This document shows positions 1 through 10,523 of a stretch of DNA of 64,000 bases, piece by piece (the stretch's first letter is position 1; every line of letters starts with the position of its first letter). Position numbers and translations under genes: made by a program. The notes below the pieces were generated by a model that saw nothing but the letters and a program-made list of their open reading frames with translations, was not told where the DNA came from and ran no database searches. This stretch comes from an uncultured Oxalicibacterium sp. (GTDB taxonomy: Bacteria; Pseudomonadota; Gammaproteobacteria; Burkholderiales; Burkholderiaceae_D), in the NCBI RefSeq assembly GCF_913776015.1, contig NZ_CAJYMD010000066.1, positions 37,156-101,155 of the forward strand. Reading direction: 5' to 3'.

Positions 1-367
1 AACGCTGGAAGGTGCGTGCGACACCGCGACGATAGATATCCTGTGGTGTCTGCCCGACCACTTCGCCACCGGCATAAATGATCGAACCTTCACTGGCCTT
101 GTACAAACCGGTCAGCACGTTGAAGAACGTCGTCTTGCCGGAACCATTCGGTCCCAGCAAACCCAGCACTTCACCGCGATTGATATGCAGATCGAGTTTG
201 TCGAGAGCGGTCAAACCACCAAAACGCATGGTCAAGCCGCTGACGGCAACCAATTTATCTTTCTGCGATACAGCACGGTGAGACTGCACAGCGGCCGACG
301 CTTTGGATTCTGCTGATGGCATTGCATCAGCACTCATGAGTTGAGTCGTCATGCTTTGATTAGTCAT
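1..367 (-). CDS. livG: Branched-chain amino acid-type ABC transporter ATP-binding protein (LivG-like), partial, runs off the window start
   Basis: Minus-strand translation MTNQSMTTQLMS...KLVAVSGLTMRFGGLTALDKLDLHINRGEVLGLLGPNGSGKTTFFNVLTGLYKASEGSIIYAGGEVVGQTPQDIYRRGVARTFQR shows a Walker A motif; its ATG overlaps the stop of the upstream permease gene. Confidence 0.88.
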   Translation of the reverse strand, partial: MTNQSMTTQLMSADAMPSAESKASAAVQSHRAVSQKDKLVAVSGLTMRFGGLTALDKLDLHINRGEVLGLLGPNGSGKTTFFNVLTGLYKASEGSIIYAGGEVVGQTPQDIYRRGVARTFQR

Positions 368-1545
368 TACGCGGCTCCCTTGCTAAAGAACAGGCGCGTC
401 TTGCGCGGCAGCAGACCTTCCGGACGGAACAGCAGAATCGCGATCACCAAGGCCGCGTACAACAGCACACGGTATTCCTGAATGAACTGGAATTTCTCCG
501 GCAGGATCATCACGATCAACGCAGCAGGAATCAAACCGATCGGATTACCCAGACCGCCGAGAATCGTGATCGACAGCAGCAACAGCGAATCCGAGAACGT
601 GAAGTTGTTCGGCGCAATGAAGCCCGCCATCATGCCGTACACACTACCGGCGATACCGGCAAACAGATTGCCCATGGTGAAGGCGATGATCTTCCAGCGC
701 TTGATATGCAAACCGAAGGTCGATGCGGCTGTTTCATCGGTACGCACGACATCCATGCTCAAACCAACCCATGAACGCTCCAATGCACGAAGCAATACAA
801 AGGTCACGGAGCAGATCACCAGACTCAGCAGCACATACGACACATAGAACGACACATCCAGCCCGAACAGCGTGAAGCCGTCGTTGAACTGATAGCCGAA
901 TATTTCCATGCTCGGTACCTGCAGACCTTGCGGCCCACCAAGCACATCATTCACTTCGATAAAGGTCTTGAAAAGAATGCCGAACGCAATCGTCACCAAT
1001 GCCGCATAGTGGCCACGGGTACGCAGCACCGGCAGAATCAATACCGAACCGAGAATTGCAGCGACCAGACCAGACAAGGCGATGTTCACCAGTTGCGGCA
1101 AGCCGGTATGTGTGGCGAGAACGGCTGCGGTGTAGCTACCGATACCGAAGAAGGCAGCACCGGCAAAGTTGGCCACGCCAGAGAAGCCAAACTGCAAGGT
1201 CAAGCCCATGCACGCCGTCGCATACAGCAACACGCCACCCATCATCAACAGGATGAAATGACTGTCATAGAACGCAGCCGTCAATGCCAGTACACCACCG
1301 ATGGCCCACAGACGTGCCAGACCAGGACGACTGGCTGCAGCCTGTTCGATATGTTGCATGGTGCCGAGCTTCTTGCCGGCGATCGTGGCGACCAATGCCC
1401 CCGCGATCAGACCTGCCACGGCCAATTGTGATTCGGCATGCAGGAACAACCACATGTAGATCGTGATCACGACGGACGTGACAAACAACACCACGGTCGC
1501 CGGCTTTTTGAGAGATGTCTTGGCGTTCATGTCAGACCCGTTCAC
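367..1545 (-). CDS. livM: Branched-chain amino acid-type ABC transporter permease (LivM-like)
   Basis: 392-aa hydrophobic ORF with GLTLQFGFSGVANFAGAAFFGIGSYTAA and RPEGLLPRKTR motifs; sits between LivH and LivG. Confidence 0.9.
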   Translation of the reverse strand: MNGSDMNAKTSLKKPATVVLFVTSVVITIYMWLFLHAESQLAVAGLIAGALVATIAGKKLGTMQHIEQAAASRPGLARLWAIGGVLALTAAFYDSHFILLMMGGVLLYATACMGLTLQFGFSGVANFAGAAFFGIGSYTAAVLATHTGLPQLVNIALSGLVAAILGSVLILPVLRTRGHYAALVTIAFGILFKTFIEVNDVLGGPQGLQVPSMEIFGYQFNDGFTLFGLDVSFYVSYVLLSLVICSVTFVLLRALERSWVGLSMDVVRTDETAASTFGLHIKRWKIIAFTMGNLFAGIAGSVYGMMAGFIAPNNFTFSDSLLLLSITILGGLGNPIGLIPAALIVMILPEKFQFIQEYRVLLYAALVIAILLFRPEGLLPRKTRLFFSKGAA

Positions 1546-2461
1546 TTGACTTTTCGGCGATGAGGCCAGTCGGTTTCCATGCCATCAGCATGATGACGAC
1601 GGCAAAGGCGAAGACGTCCTTGTAGGCACTTGGTATATTCGGAATCAGCGCAGGGAGCGTCGCACTACCTAGCACTTGCAGACCAGCGAACAGGAAGCCG
1701 CCGATGATTGCGCCGTAGATATTGCCCAGGCCACCGAGAATCGCAGCCGCAAAACCGATCACACCGAGCAACAGGCCTACGTTGAAGTTGATCTCGTTGT
1801 AGTACAGACCATTCATCACGCCGGCCAGTGCCGCCATGGCGGAGCCGATACCAAAGGTCAGCAGCACGACCGCTTCAAAGTTGATGCCCATCAGACGCGC
1901 GGTCTCGCCATCCTGTGCCACTGCCCGGATCGCCATACCGAGACGTGTTTTGGTAATCAGGAAATGCACACCGGCGATGATCGCAATGCCGCTCAACAGC
2001 AGAATCACGTTATCCGCACGCAAGCTCAGGTCACCCAGTTCGACCGAGCCAGTGGGCAAGAGTGATGGGAATGGTTGCGAGTTCGAACCATCCGGATAGA
2101 ACAGACGCACGGCTTCGCGCATTACGGTGCCCAGCATCAAGGTCGCCAGCAGCGTATTGAGCGGCGGCGCCTTGTGCAGAGGCAGAATCAGAAATTTGGC
2201 AATCAGTGCACCGAGCAAACCCGTCACCGCAATCGCGGTAATCACCACTGCCGCCAGTCGCAACCATGGCGAACTGATATCCAGCGCCATCATGCCGACA
2301 GAGGCTGTCAGGCCGGCGAACGCGCCCACCATCAAGGTATCGCCATGCGAAAACTTGATGACGTCCAGCACGCCAAAAAACAAGGTAAAACCAACGGCGA
2401 CCATGGCGTAGATAACGCCCAGCATCAATCCGTTGAATACATATTGACCGATCAAACTCAT
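1532..2461 (-). CDS. livH: Branched-chain amino acid-type ABC transporter permease (LivH-like)
   Basis: Start chosen at MSLIGQYVFNGLMLGVIYAMVAVGFTLFFGVLDVIKFSHGD; the ORF-track N-terminal extension is not LivH-like. Confidence 0.9.
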   Translation of the reverse strand: MSLIGQYVFNGLMLGVIYAMVAVGFTLFFGVLDVIKFSHGDTLMVGAFAGLTASVGMMALDISSPWLRLAAVVITAIAVTGLLGALIAKFLILPLHKAPPLNTLLATLMLGTVMREAVRLFYPDGSNSQPFPSLLPTGSVELGDLSLRADNVILLLSGIAIIAGVHFLITKTRLGMAIRAVAQDGETARLMGINFEAVVLLTFGIGSAMAALAGVMNGLYYNEINFNVGLLLGVIGFAAAILGGLGNIYGAIIGGFLFAGLQVLGSATLPALIPNIPSAYKDVFAFAVVIMLMAWKPTGLIAEKSSERV

Positions 2462-2532
2462 GGTTTTCTCCACGCCAGTCCGATCGCAGATCGCTTCTGC
2501 AAGCGATCTGCGATCATCTTGACTACACGTTC

Positions 2533-3708
2533 TTATTGACCTGCCAACTTGCGTTTGCCCGCTGCGTAGCTGCTGTCTTCCCAGATCACCCACTTGCCAT
2601 CTTCGACGACATACTTGGTGACGAGCGGTACGATGTTTTGACGATGATCATCGAAGGTGACCTTGCCGATCAGGGTCTCCACGTTTTTGGTCTGATTCAG
2701 CACGTCACGCACTTTCTTGCGATCCGGGCCGACCTTCTCGACTGCATCCATGATCAGGTTGGCAGCGGCATATGCGAATGGACCATAGGCTTCTGGTGGT
2801 TCGCTGTACTTCTGCAGACGATACTGACCGGTGAATGCCAAACCGCCGGGCAGTTTTTCCCACGGCGCACCTTCGAGGAAGGACAGGGAACCCTCGGCCA
2901 GTTTTTCGCCTACGCCTTGGATATACGCGTCGGATTTGATACCTGAGGTGCCTTCAAACTGTGCCTTGATGCCGAGCTTTTCCATCTGTGTACGGATACG
3001 CACGCCCAGCGGTGTCAGGCCGCCAAAGTAGATGACATCGGGCTTCAGTTCGCGGATCTTGGTCAGTTCGGTCGTGAAGTCCTGCTGATCAGCAGTCACA
3101 CCAAAGGTGCCGAGGATTTGGCCACCATCTTTCTTCAGATATTCGGAGAAGTATTTGTTATGGCCTTTGCCATAGTCGGTGGTGTCATGGATGATCGCCC
3201 ATTTCTTGTAGCCCTGCGAAATCATGAATTTGGCAGCGACTTCACTCTGGTTGATCATCGTCCCATTCACGCGGTGGACTTCCTTGAAGTCATTGCCGTA
3301 GGTAATTTCCGGCAGAACGGCACCCCACACGATGACAGGCATGCCGAAACGCGCAAACACAGGTGCAGTGCCCATTGCCACGGCCGAACAGAAATGCGTG
3401 ACGCCGGCGACAATACTTTTGTCCGATGCCAGCTTGGTTGCCACCTGCACACCCACATTGGGACGGCATTCATCATCCTGCGTCACCAATTGGTAGGTGT
3501 ATTTCGCTTTGGGATCGGCATTACGCAAACGCACTGCCAGATCAGCCGAGTTGCGTCCGCCCAGGCCGATGGATGAAGTCCCACCCGTCAGCGGTCCGAC
3601 AAAGGCAATCTTGACCACTTCTTTCGCAAATGCAGGCATGGCTAGCACGCTCAGGCTGACCGCCGCGGACAGCACTACTTTCTTGAATACTTCATTGGCT
3701 TTACCCAC
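2533..3708 (-). CDS. Periplasmic substrate-binding protein of a Liv-type ABC transporter
   Basis: Signal peptide FKKVVLSAAVSLSVLAMPAFAKE then KIAFVGPLTGG; a GTG start at 3708 is preceded by GGAGG, which is better than the ORF-track ATG. Confidence 0.85.
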   Translation of the reverse strand: MGKANEVFKKVVLSAAVSLSVLAMPAFAKEVVKIAFVGPLTGGTSSIGLGGRNSADLAVRLRNADPKAKYTYQLVTQDDECRPNVGVQVATKLASDKSIVAGVTHFCSAVAMGTAPVFARFGMPVIVWGAVLPEITYGNDFKEVHRVNGTMINQSEVAAKFMISQGYKKWAIIHDTTDYGKGHNKYFSEYLKKDGGQILGTFGVTADQQDFTTELTKIRELKPDVIYFGGLTPLGVRIRTQMEKLGIKAQFEGTSGIKSDAYIQGVGEKLAEGSLSFLEGAPWEKLPGGLAFTGQYRLQKYSEPPEAYGPFAYAAANLIMDAVEKVGPDRKKVRDVLNQTKNVETLIGKVTFDDHRQNIVPLVTKYVVEDGKWVIWEDSSYAAGKRKLAGQ

Positions 3709-4003
3709 TTCAACCTCCGTGTAAATGAACCGTTCGTGATGACTTACGGCCACTTGAATGGGAAAAACGCACAATTTTTTATTCAAGTAGCTTGAATTAT
3801 GTTCAGCAAAAACCATACCAATCGGAATTTATGGATATTTACTGGAATGGCATGTTGATGGTGCAGCCATGCTTTTAAATGGACTACGGCTGTAAGCCAG
3901 GCGCAAGAATGCACAGCTCGCCGCACTGAAGTGGGGTGATGCCATATAGACAACGCTGATCATTTCGTCCGAGATGCGAGCGGTGCGCGAAAAAACGATG
4001 ACG

Positions 4004-4033
4004 AAAAAAAAGCGCCTCTTCAAGGCGCTTTTC
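4004..4033 (-). terminator. Rho-independent terminator for the cytochrome c gene
   Basis: AAAAGCGCCTtgaagAGGCGCTTTTTTTT hairpin plus T-run on the minus strand, just downstream of the 4051 stop. Confidence 0.75.
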
Positions 4034-4050
4034 AGGAAAAATTCAGTTGA

Positions 4051-4362
4051 TCAGTTCAGCGTCATGATCCACTGCACGAGTTGCTTGGCTTCGGCATCGC
4101 TGACTTGCGTATTGGCAGGCATCGGCACGGCCCCCCATGCCCCGCTACCACCTTTAGTGATCTTTTGTGCAAGCTTGTCTTCGACACCCTTCTGCCCCTT
4201 GTACTTGGCGGCAATGTCCTTGAAGGATGGACCAAGCACCTTGTTGCCAACTGCGTGACAAGCCATGCAGTTTTTGGAGCGCGCCAGATTGGCATCCGCC
4301 AGCGCGGCATTCGACAGACCGAAACCCGCCATCAGCAGACAGAGTAACAACGAACGCTTCAT
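4051..4362 (-). CDS. Class I cytochrome c (c551/c552-like)
   Basis: Signal peptide plus CMACH haem motif, GPSFKDIAAKY, GAWGAVPMPAN and C-terminal LVQWIMTL; start at MKRSLLLC. Confidence 0.9.
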   Translation of the reverse strand: MKRSLLLCLLMAGFGLSNAALADANLARSKNCMACHAVGNKVLGPSFKDIAAKYKGQKGVEDKLAQKITKGGSGAWGAVPMPANTQVSDAEAKQLVQWIMTLN

Positions 4363-4575
4363 ACAGCTCTCCATGCGGTTGAGGTAGTAATTCTATCGTG
4401 TTTGACAGAGTGACCGATGAGACAAAACGTCACATGCACAAGTTTGTACTGTTAACGTTCACATGCAAGGAAACGTTACCTTTGCTCACAAAGCAAACCG
4501 AGTTTCAAGATGTCTTGTCAAAACCAGACAACAGCGTGCAGACATATTGTTGCGTTACAGACCATGCAGCACCTA

Positions 4576-4598
4576 AAATGATAATAAGTATCATTCAT
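4576..4598. promoter_or_regulatory. Fur-box-like site upstream of the fecI-like gene
   Basis: GATAATAAGTATCATTCAT matches 13/19 positions of the consensus GATAATGATAATCATTATC. Confidence 0.65.
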
Positions 4599-4634
4599 TA
4601 AAAACATCTTCTCGCGCCTTCCATTGTTGCTGCA

Positions 4635-5156
4635 GTGCTCACAAATCCTCCCCATTCCACCTTGATCGACGAATTTGTCTGCCGTTACGACGAGCTAATT
4701 GATCATCTTCGTCGCCGTTTCGGCGACAAGGGATTCGCCAAGGACGTGTTGCAAGACGTCTGCGTACAACTTTTGGAGCGACCGCCAGAAAATGTGCGCG
4801 CGCCGGGCGCCTTCCTGCGCCACGTTTCAACGCAATTGGCAATCGATCGCTATCGCGTGGAAAAGGTCCGTGCCGGGATCGTCGAAAGCATGCCGGACAT
4901 TCCGGAGCAACCGGTTGCACATGCCGCGCTCTCCGGTGCAGAACTCAACATCGCCTTCCAGCAAAAGCAGCAGGCACTGCTGGCCGCCGTGCAGGCGCTG
5001 CCCGAATGCTGTCGCGATGTTTTCATTCTGCACAAGCTCTATCACTTGCCGCAGGCAGAAGTGGCAAACAAGCTCGGCATCTCGCGCGGTATGGTGGCAC
5101 GTCACATGGCGCGTGCCGTCGCCGGATTAGCACCTGTCATGAACGGTGAAACGTGA
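4635..5156 (+). CDS. FecI-like ECF sigma factor
   Basis: RYDELIDHLRRRFGDKGFAKDVLQDVCVQL region 2 and LPECCRDVFILHKLYHLPQAEVANKLGISRGMVARHM region 4; GTG start. Confidence 0.9.
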   Translation: MLTNPPHSTLIDEFVCRYDELIDHLRRRFGDKGFAKDVLQDVCVQLLERPPENVRAPGAFLRHVSTQLAIDRYRVEKVRAGIVESMPDIPEQPVAHAALSGAELNIAFQQKQQALLAAVQALPECCRDVFILHKLYHLPQAEVANKLGISRGMVARHMARAVAGLAPVMNGET

Positions 5157-6040
5157 GTTCACGCCTGCCCGAATCGATCGCTTCCGGCACTTCCACCAGC
5201 AATCCCAAGCGTACGTCGCCCACCACGCTGGACGATGAAGCGCTCATGATGTTCGAAGAAAACTTGCGCGCGCAATTGCCCGGCATCAGTGAAATCGTAG
5301 GACGCGCCGAAGCACGCAAACGCCGAAAGAAAGCTGCCGTGACAACCCTAGGCATGCTGGTCATCGGCGCCTTGTTGTGGGCTGATCCGGTTTACCACAC
5401 GGAAAACATCGCCACGCGTATCGGCGAACGCAGCGTCTGGGAAATGCATGATGGCAGCCAGATTGCTCTCAACACCGATTCGTCATTACGGATTGCCCAC
5501 CATCTGCGTTCGCGCCAGGTTTATCTGGAACGCGGCGAAGCGCTCTTCACGGTATCGCACTCGCGTCTGCGCAGTTTTGTCGTGCATGCTTACCATACGC
5601 GAGTGGTCGATATCGGTACCGTATTCAATGTGCGCAATACCGAAAACGGCGCCGATGTCACGGTGGTTGAGGGCAGTGTGCAGGTTTTCCCTGAAAGCAC
5701 GACGCAGAACGGGCCGATCCTGCGAGCAGGAGAAACCATCCGTGTCGATCAGGCCGGCTTGCAAGCCATCCACGCAACAGATACCGAACTGGCAACCGGA
5801 TGGCGGCACGGCAAACTGTATTTTGATCGCACGCCCCTGCGCCAATTGGCTGCCGAACTGAACCGCTATCGTCACCACCCCGTCATGGTCGCCTCCGCAA
5901 TCGGCGATGTGCGCATCAGCGGGCAGTTCGACATCGACAATCTCGAACAATTGCTGACCATGTTGCCAACGCTCGCGCCGGTACGGATCGAACATCGCAC
6001 CGATGGCAGCGTGGCGATTTCTTCTCGCACAGACAAATAA
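5153..6040 (+). CDS. FecR-like anti-sigma/transmembrane sensor
   Basis: GTGA 4-bp overlap with the sigma gene; FecR core DGSQIALNTDSSLRIAHHLRSRQVYLERGEALFTV and VVDIGTVFNVR. Confidence 0.88.
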   Translation: MSSRLPESIASGTSTSNPKRTSPTTLDDEALMMFEENLRAQLPGISEIVGRAEARKRRKKAAVTTLGMLVIGALLWADPVYHTENIATRIGERSVWEMHDGSQIALNTDSSLRIAHHLRSRQVYLERGEALFTVSHSRLRSFVVHAYHTRVVDIGTVFNVRNTENGADVTVVEGSVQVFPESTTQNGPILRAGETIRVDQAGLQAIHATDTELATGWRHGKLYFDRTPLRQLAAELNRYRHHPVMVASAIGDVRISGQFDIDNLEQLLTMLPTLAPVRIEHRTDGSVAISSRTDK

Positions 6041-6173
6041 CGATCTTTACTTGCGCAATGACAAGGATCGCTTCGTATCGCGCACTGAAAAATAATTATC
6101 GACACAAGGTGTACATCGACGAAGTCTGACTCGGCTTCTCCGGTAGCTAGCCTCATTTACTGGAGAAGACTGC

Positions 6174-8540
6174 ATGAAAAAACTGAAAACCCGCCTGACC
6201 ATTCTGGCAGCAGGTCTGACGCTGTCGGCGTCGGTCTTTGCCCAATCATCCCCCGTCGATATCGATATTTCTTCACAGCCATTGCATCAGGCACTGAATG
6301 CATTGGCACGCCAGACTGGCGCACAGATTCTGTTTGTCAGCGACATTACGGCTGGCAAGACTGCGCCGGCCATCAAAGGCAAGCTGACCGTACAAGAAGC
6401 ACTTTCCCGTTTGCTGCAAGGCTCGTCACTGCATATTCGTACTATCGACAATCGCTCGTTCTCGATCGTCAGCGAACGTGAAGCAAGCAACATTGAAAAT
6501 GTCCTGCCACAAGTCAACGTGACCGCGGCCAGCACAGGCGATCTTGCTCCGGTGTACGCTGGCGGACAAGTCGCACGCGGCGGACAACTGGGTATGCTTG
6601 GCCAGCGCGACGTGATGGATACGCCGTTTTCCCTGACGGCTTATACGAGCAATCTGATTCAGCAACAACAGGCAGACAGCATTGCCGACGTGATCGCGAA
6701 TGATGCGTCCGTGCAAAACATCAACCCGCGTACCAGCCGCTTCGATCAGTTCTCCATCCGCGGCTTTTCGTTGTTGAACAGCGACATCGCACTGAACGGC
6801 TTATACGGCATCGTGCCAACTTACGCGGTTGCCGTCGAAAGTCTCGAACGCGTCGAAGTACTCAAAGGCAGCAGTGCGATGATCAACGGCATGGCACCAG
6901 GCGGCGCGGTCGGTGGTGCCATCAACATTGTTCCGAAACGGGCGGGTGATACCCCAACAAGAGAAATCACCACCAGCTACAGCAGCGATAGTACGGTTGG
7001 CGCGCATCTGGATCTCGGACAGCGTTTCGGGGAAGAAGGCCAATTTGGCGTGCGCCTCAACGGCGCCTACCGTAGCGGCGATACCGCCGTTGATAATCAG
7101 CGTCAGCAACGTGGGCTCTTCACGCTCGGCATGGATTACCGTAGTGTCCATACACGGTTATCTGCCGATGTCGGTTATCAGGATCGTACGGTGGATGCAC
7201 CGCAGGAACGGGTCTCTCTCGGCGCAAACGCTCCCGTCCCCAATGCCAATTTACTTGCCTCCAACTATGCGCCGGCATGGACATACGCCAAATCACGTGA
7301 TCACTACCTGGCAACGCGGGCAGAACATGATGTAGGCGAGCAAACCACCATTTACGGGGCATTTGGCATTCGCAAAGGCTATTACGATTTTTTGCGTCAA
7401 GGCATTACCCTGAACAATGCAACGGGCAATTTTAGTGAACAGCCAAACTATTTCCTGCGCAGCGAAAGTGTACGGACTGCGGAAGTTGGTCTGAAGACCC
7501 GTGCACAAACCGGATCGATTGCGCATGCGATTACGACTAGTGCCACTTTCCTGGAAAAGGATTTCGGCAATCTTAGCCTTTCGGTCTCTCCTACGACCAA
7601 TTCCAATATTTACACACCCGCCATTACCAGTGCACCGTCGCTGGCCGGTTTGAGTGACAGTGTGCCCAAGACAAATCGTTCACGACTGGTCAGCTTTGCA
7701 CTGGCAGATACACTTTCGATGATGGAAGACCGCGTACAACTGACTATCGGTGGCCGTTTGCAACGTGTAGTCAATGAGCGATTCCAATCCAATGGTTCCC
7801 TGAACAAGGTATTCGATGAACAGGCATGGACACCGGCCGTCGCATTACTCGTCAAACCATGGCAACACGTCTCCCTGTATGCCAACTACATCGAAGGCCT
7901 GAGCGAAGCGCCAGCCATCCCAACTGCGGCAATCAATCAAGATGCCGTGTTCCGTCCGGTGAAATCAAAACAGAAGGAAATCGGCGCCAAATTCGACTAC
8001 GGCAAACTTGGCGCGAGTGTCAGTCTCTTTGAAATACGCAAACCCGGTGGTTACTTCGATACCGCTACCAACATCTTTTCCGTAAGCGGCATGCAGCGCA
8101 ATCGCGGCCTGGAAGCCAATATCTTCGGTGAACCGCAACGCGGCCTGCGCCTGTTGGCAGGCGTCATGTATCTGGATGCACGCACGGAACGCTCCAGTGT
8201 CGCCAATACGGAAGGCAAGGTGGCACAAGGCTCACCGCGCTTTACCTGGAATGCGGGTTTGGATTGGGATACGCCTTTTCTCGACGGCATGGCATGGTCA
8301 GCACGGGTGCTGCACACGACGTCGCAATACGTCGATGCAACCAATATCAAGGAAATTCCCGGCTGGACCCGGCTTGACGTAGGCGCACGTTACACCTTCC
8401 CGGCACAACGCCACCCTGTCACACTGCGCGCAAGCATTACCAATCTGCTGGACAAGACTTACTGGGCCAGCGCCTCCTCCAACGGTCTGACCATCAGTTC
8501 GCCACGCGCCCTGCTGCTATCGGCCACCATTCCCTTCTGA
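6174..8540 (+). CDS. TonB-dependent siderophore receptor with N-terminal STN signalling domain
   Basis: Signal peptide, STN domain VDIDISSQPLHQALNALARQTGAQILF, plug domain with VEVLKGSSAMINGMAPGGAVGGAINIVPKRA, C-terminal ...SSPRALLLSATIPF ending in aromatic F. Confidence 0.93.
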   Translation: MKKLKTRLTILAAGLTLSASVFAQSSPVDIDISSQPLHQALNALARQTGAQILFVSDITAGKTAPAIKGKLTVQEALSRLLQGSSLHIRTIDNRSFSIVSEREASNIENVLPQVNVTAASTGDLAPVYAGGQVARGGQLGMLGQRDVMDTPFSLTAYTSNLIQQQQADSIADVIANDASVQNINPRTSRFDQFSIRGFSLLNSDIALNGLYGIVPTYAVAVESLERVEVLKGSSAMINGMAPGGAVGGAINIVPKRAGDTPTREITTSYSSDSTVGAHLDLGQRFGEEGQFGVRLNGAYRSGDTAVDNQRQQRGLFTLGMDYRSVHTRLSADVGYQDRTVDAPQERVSLGANAPVPNANLLASNYAPAWTYAKSRDHYLATRAEHDVGEQTTIYGAFGIRKGYYDFLRQGITLNNATGNFSEQPNYFLRSESVRTAEVGLKTRAQTGSIAHAITTSATFLEKDFGNLSLSVSPTTNSNIYTPAITSAPSLAGLSDSVPKTNRSRLVSFALADTLSMMEDRVQLTIGGRLQRVVNERFQSNGSLNKVFDEQAWTPAVALLVKPWQHVSLYANYIEGLSEAPAIPTAAINQDAVFRPVKSKQKEIGAKFDYGKLGASVSLFEIRKPGGYFDTATNIFSVSGMQRNRGLEANIFGEPQRGLRLLAGVMYLDARTERSSVANTEGKVAQGSPRFTWNAGLDWDTPFLDGMAWSARVLHTTSQYVDATNIKEIPGWTRLDVGARYTFPAQRHPVTLRASITNLLDKTYWASASSNGLTISSPRALLLSATIPF

Positions 8541-8773
8541 TCGTTTGTTCTTTTCCCTGAGATTGTCCGCCGCCTATAAGGCGGGCAATCTTTTCTTCTG
8601 CAAACGGGCACTGCGCACTACCAGTAATCTTTCTTTTTCACCGCATGGTTGGCGTGGCTTTTGGCATCCACGCAACATGCCGCAGCGCCCTGTCGCAATA
8701 TTCCCCTGCCAGTTTTGACCAGAGGAAATTTTCGCCTTATGCTCGCAGCACATACTGCCTGCACGAGAAAGCC

Positions 8774-8989
8774 ATGCCATTGATCATTCTGATTGTCCTT
8801 TTTGTCGCCCTCAAATTGCTGGCGATCGGACCTGTCGCAGACATGTCATGGTGGTGGGTCGTCGGCCTGTTCGCTCTCGCCTTTCTCTGGTTCGAATACA
8901 TCGAGCGCATGTTGGGCCGAGATAAACGCAAGGCGCACGAACAACTCGAGAAAACGCGCGCGGATCGCGTCAAACGCACCTTCAAGTAA
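8774..8989 (+). CDS. Small Trp-rich membrane protein (TIGR04438-like)
   Basis: MPLIILIVLFVALKLLAIGPVADMSWWWVVGLFALAFLWFEYIERMLGRDKRKAHEQLEKTRADRVKRTFK; start trimmed from the ORF-track 8645. Confidence 0.75.
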   Translation: MPLIILIVLFVALKLLAIGPVADMSWWWVVGLFALAFLWFEYIERMLGRDKRKAHEQLEKTRADRVKRTFK

Positions 8990-9061
8990 CCACGACACAT
9001 TGTTTTGCATTTGCCGTGTCGCTGCGTAGGAACCATTACTTTCGGCTGACGTCCATGCCTC

Positions 9062-10408
9062 ATGGAAACAAACTTCAACATCCCTGCCTCACGCTTTCTT
9101 GATCTTCTGCCAGATGCCCTTTGTATCGTCGATCCCGATGGTCGTTTTGTCTTCGTCAGTAGTGCGTTTGAACAAATTTTTGGCTATGCGCCGGAAGAAG
9201 TAATCGGCAAACCCATGCTTGATCTCGTCCATCCGGATGATCGTGCGACGACACAATCGATTGCCGAAGACATCATGGCTGGCAATAGCAAAATCAACAT
9301 CGAAAACCGTTACTTGCGCAAGGATGGACAGATCGTCCACATCATGTGGTCTGCACGGTGGTCAGCCGAAAATGGCGTACGCATCGCCGTTGCCCGCGAC
9401 ATTACCAATCGCAAGAAGGCAGAAGCCATCCGTGCTGCGCTGTACGCCATCTCGGAAGCCGCGCACGTCGCTGAAAATCTGCAGGACCTTTTCGAACGCA
9501 TCCACCAGATCATCAGCTCGCTGCTCCCCGCAGAAAATTTCTCGATCGCGTTGCAGAAGCCCGATCGCACCACGCTGGATTTTGTTTATCACGTGGATCA
9601 ATATGATGAACCGATCGATCACCTTCGTACTTCGGCCGAACAGTTGTACCCGGAAATCGTCACCAGCCGACAACCCGCATTACTGTGCCGCAGTGAAAAC
9701 AGCAACCTGCCGCTAGGATTGCGTAGCGTTGGCAGGTACCACGCGCTGTGCTGGCTGGCTGTCCCTTTGATCGCAACCGATGACACCATCGGCGCCATCT
9801 TCCTGCGCAGTTATGCAGGTGGCACCCAATATACGGAACAGGACAAGGAGTTGCTGCGTTTCGTTTCGACGCAAATCGCCACGGCCGTTGAACGCAAGCA
9901 GTTGTATGCACAATTGCAGCATGCGTCGCGATACGACCCCCTGACCGATTTGCCCAACCGCGGCTTGCTGTTCGATCGATTGCGAACCAGTCTCGCACGT
10001 GCGCGCCGTAGAAACGAGCAAATGGCCGTGCTGTTTCTCGATCTTGATCGCTTCAAGGAAATCAACGATACGCATGGTCACGCAACCGGCGATCAATTGC
10101 TGCGCGAAGTTGCGCAACGTATGCAGCAGTGCATACGCGAAGCCGATACCGTCGCCCGCATCGGCGGCGATGAGTTCGTGGTACTGATTGAAAGCATGCA
10201 GCAGCCCGATTACGCCATGCTGGTCGCCGAGAAAATTCGTGCCGCTGTACAACGCCCCATGCAATTTGAGGCACATACGCTGCACATCCAGCCGAGCATC
10301 GGAATCGCACGCTATCCGCTGGATGGACAAAGCGAACAAACTCTGCTCGATCACGCCGACAAGACCATGTACGAAGAAAAGGAACGACGCAAACAGGCGT
10401 CAACCTAG
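9062..10408 (+). CDS. PAS-GAF-GGDEF diguanylate cyclase
   Basis: PAS LLPDALCIVDPDGRFVFVSSAFEQIFGY, a GAF-like middle region, and IGGDEFVVL (GGDEF signature) with LPNRGLLFDRL. Confidence 0.9.
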   Translation: METNFNIPASRFLDLLPDALCIVDPDGRFVFVSSAFEQIFGYAPEEVIGKPMLDLVHPDDRATTQSIAEDIMAGNSKINIENRYLRKDGQIVHIMWSARWSAENGVRIAVARDITNRKKAEAIRAALYAISEAAHVAENLQDLFERIHQIISSLLPAENFSIALQKPDRTTLDFVYHVDQYDEPIDHLRTSAEQLYPEIVTSRQPALLCRSENSNLPLGLRSVGRYHALCWLAVPLIATDDTIGAIFLRSYAGGTQYTEQDKELLRFVSTQIATAVERKQLYAQLQHASRYDPLTDLPNRGLLFDRLRTSLARARRRNEQMAVLFLDLDRFKEINDTHGHATGDQLLREVAQRMQQCIREADTVARIGGDEFVVLIESMQQPDYAMLVAEKIRAAVQRPMQFEAHTLHIQPSIGIARYPLDGQSEQTLLDHADKTMYEEKERRKQAST

Positions 10409-10523
10409 TCGTTGCATCACATCAGCACGCATCGTCCCTGGAGTCCGACATGCGCTTTGATTGGCAATACCTGTGCAGATGTGTCGCATAATCGTGCCTT
10501 CATTCCATTTATTCGCAATTCCC

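Noticed and set aside
928-1431. 167-aa plus-strand ORF antisense to livM
   Set aside because: Low-complexity Arg/Gln/His-rich shadow ORF opposite a well-supported gene; codon-bias artefact.
3829-4023. 64-aa minus-strand ORF downstream of the cytochrome c gene
   Set aside because: Begins within the cytochrome c terminator hairpin and lacks a ribosome site; unlikely to be coding.
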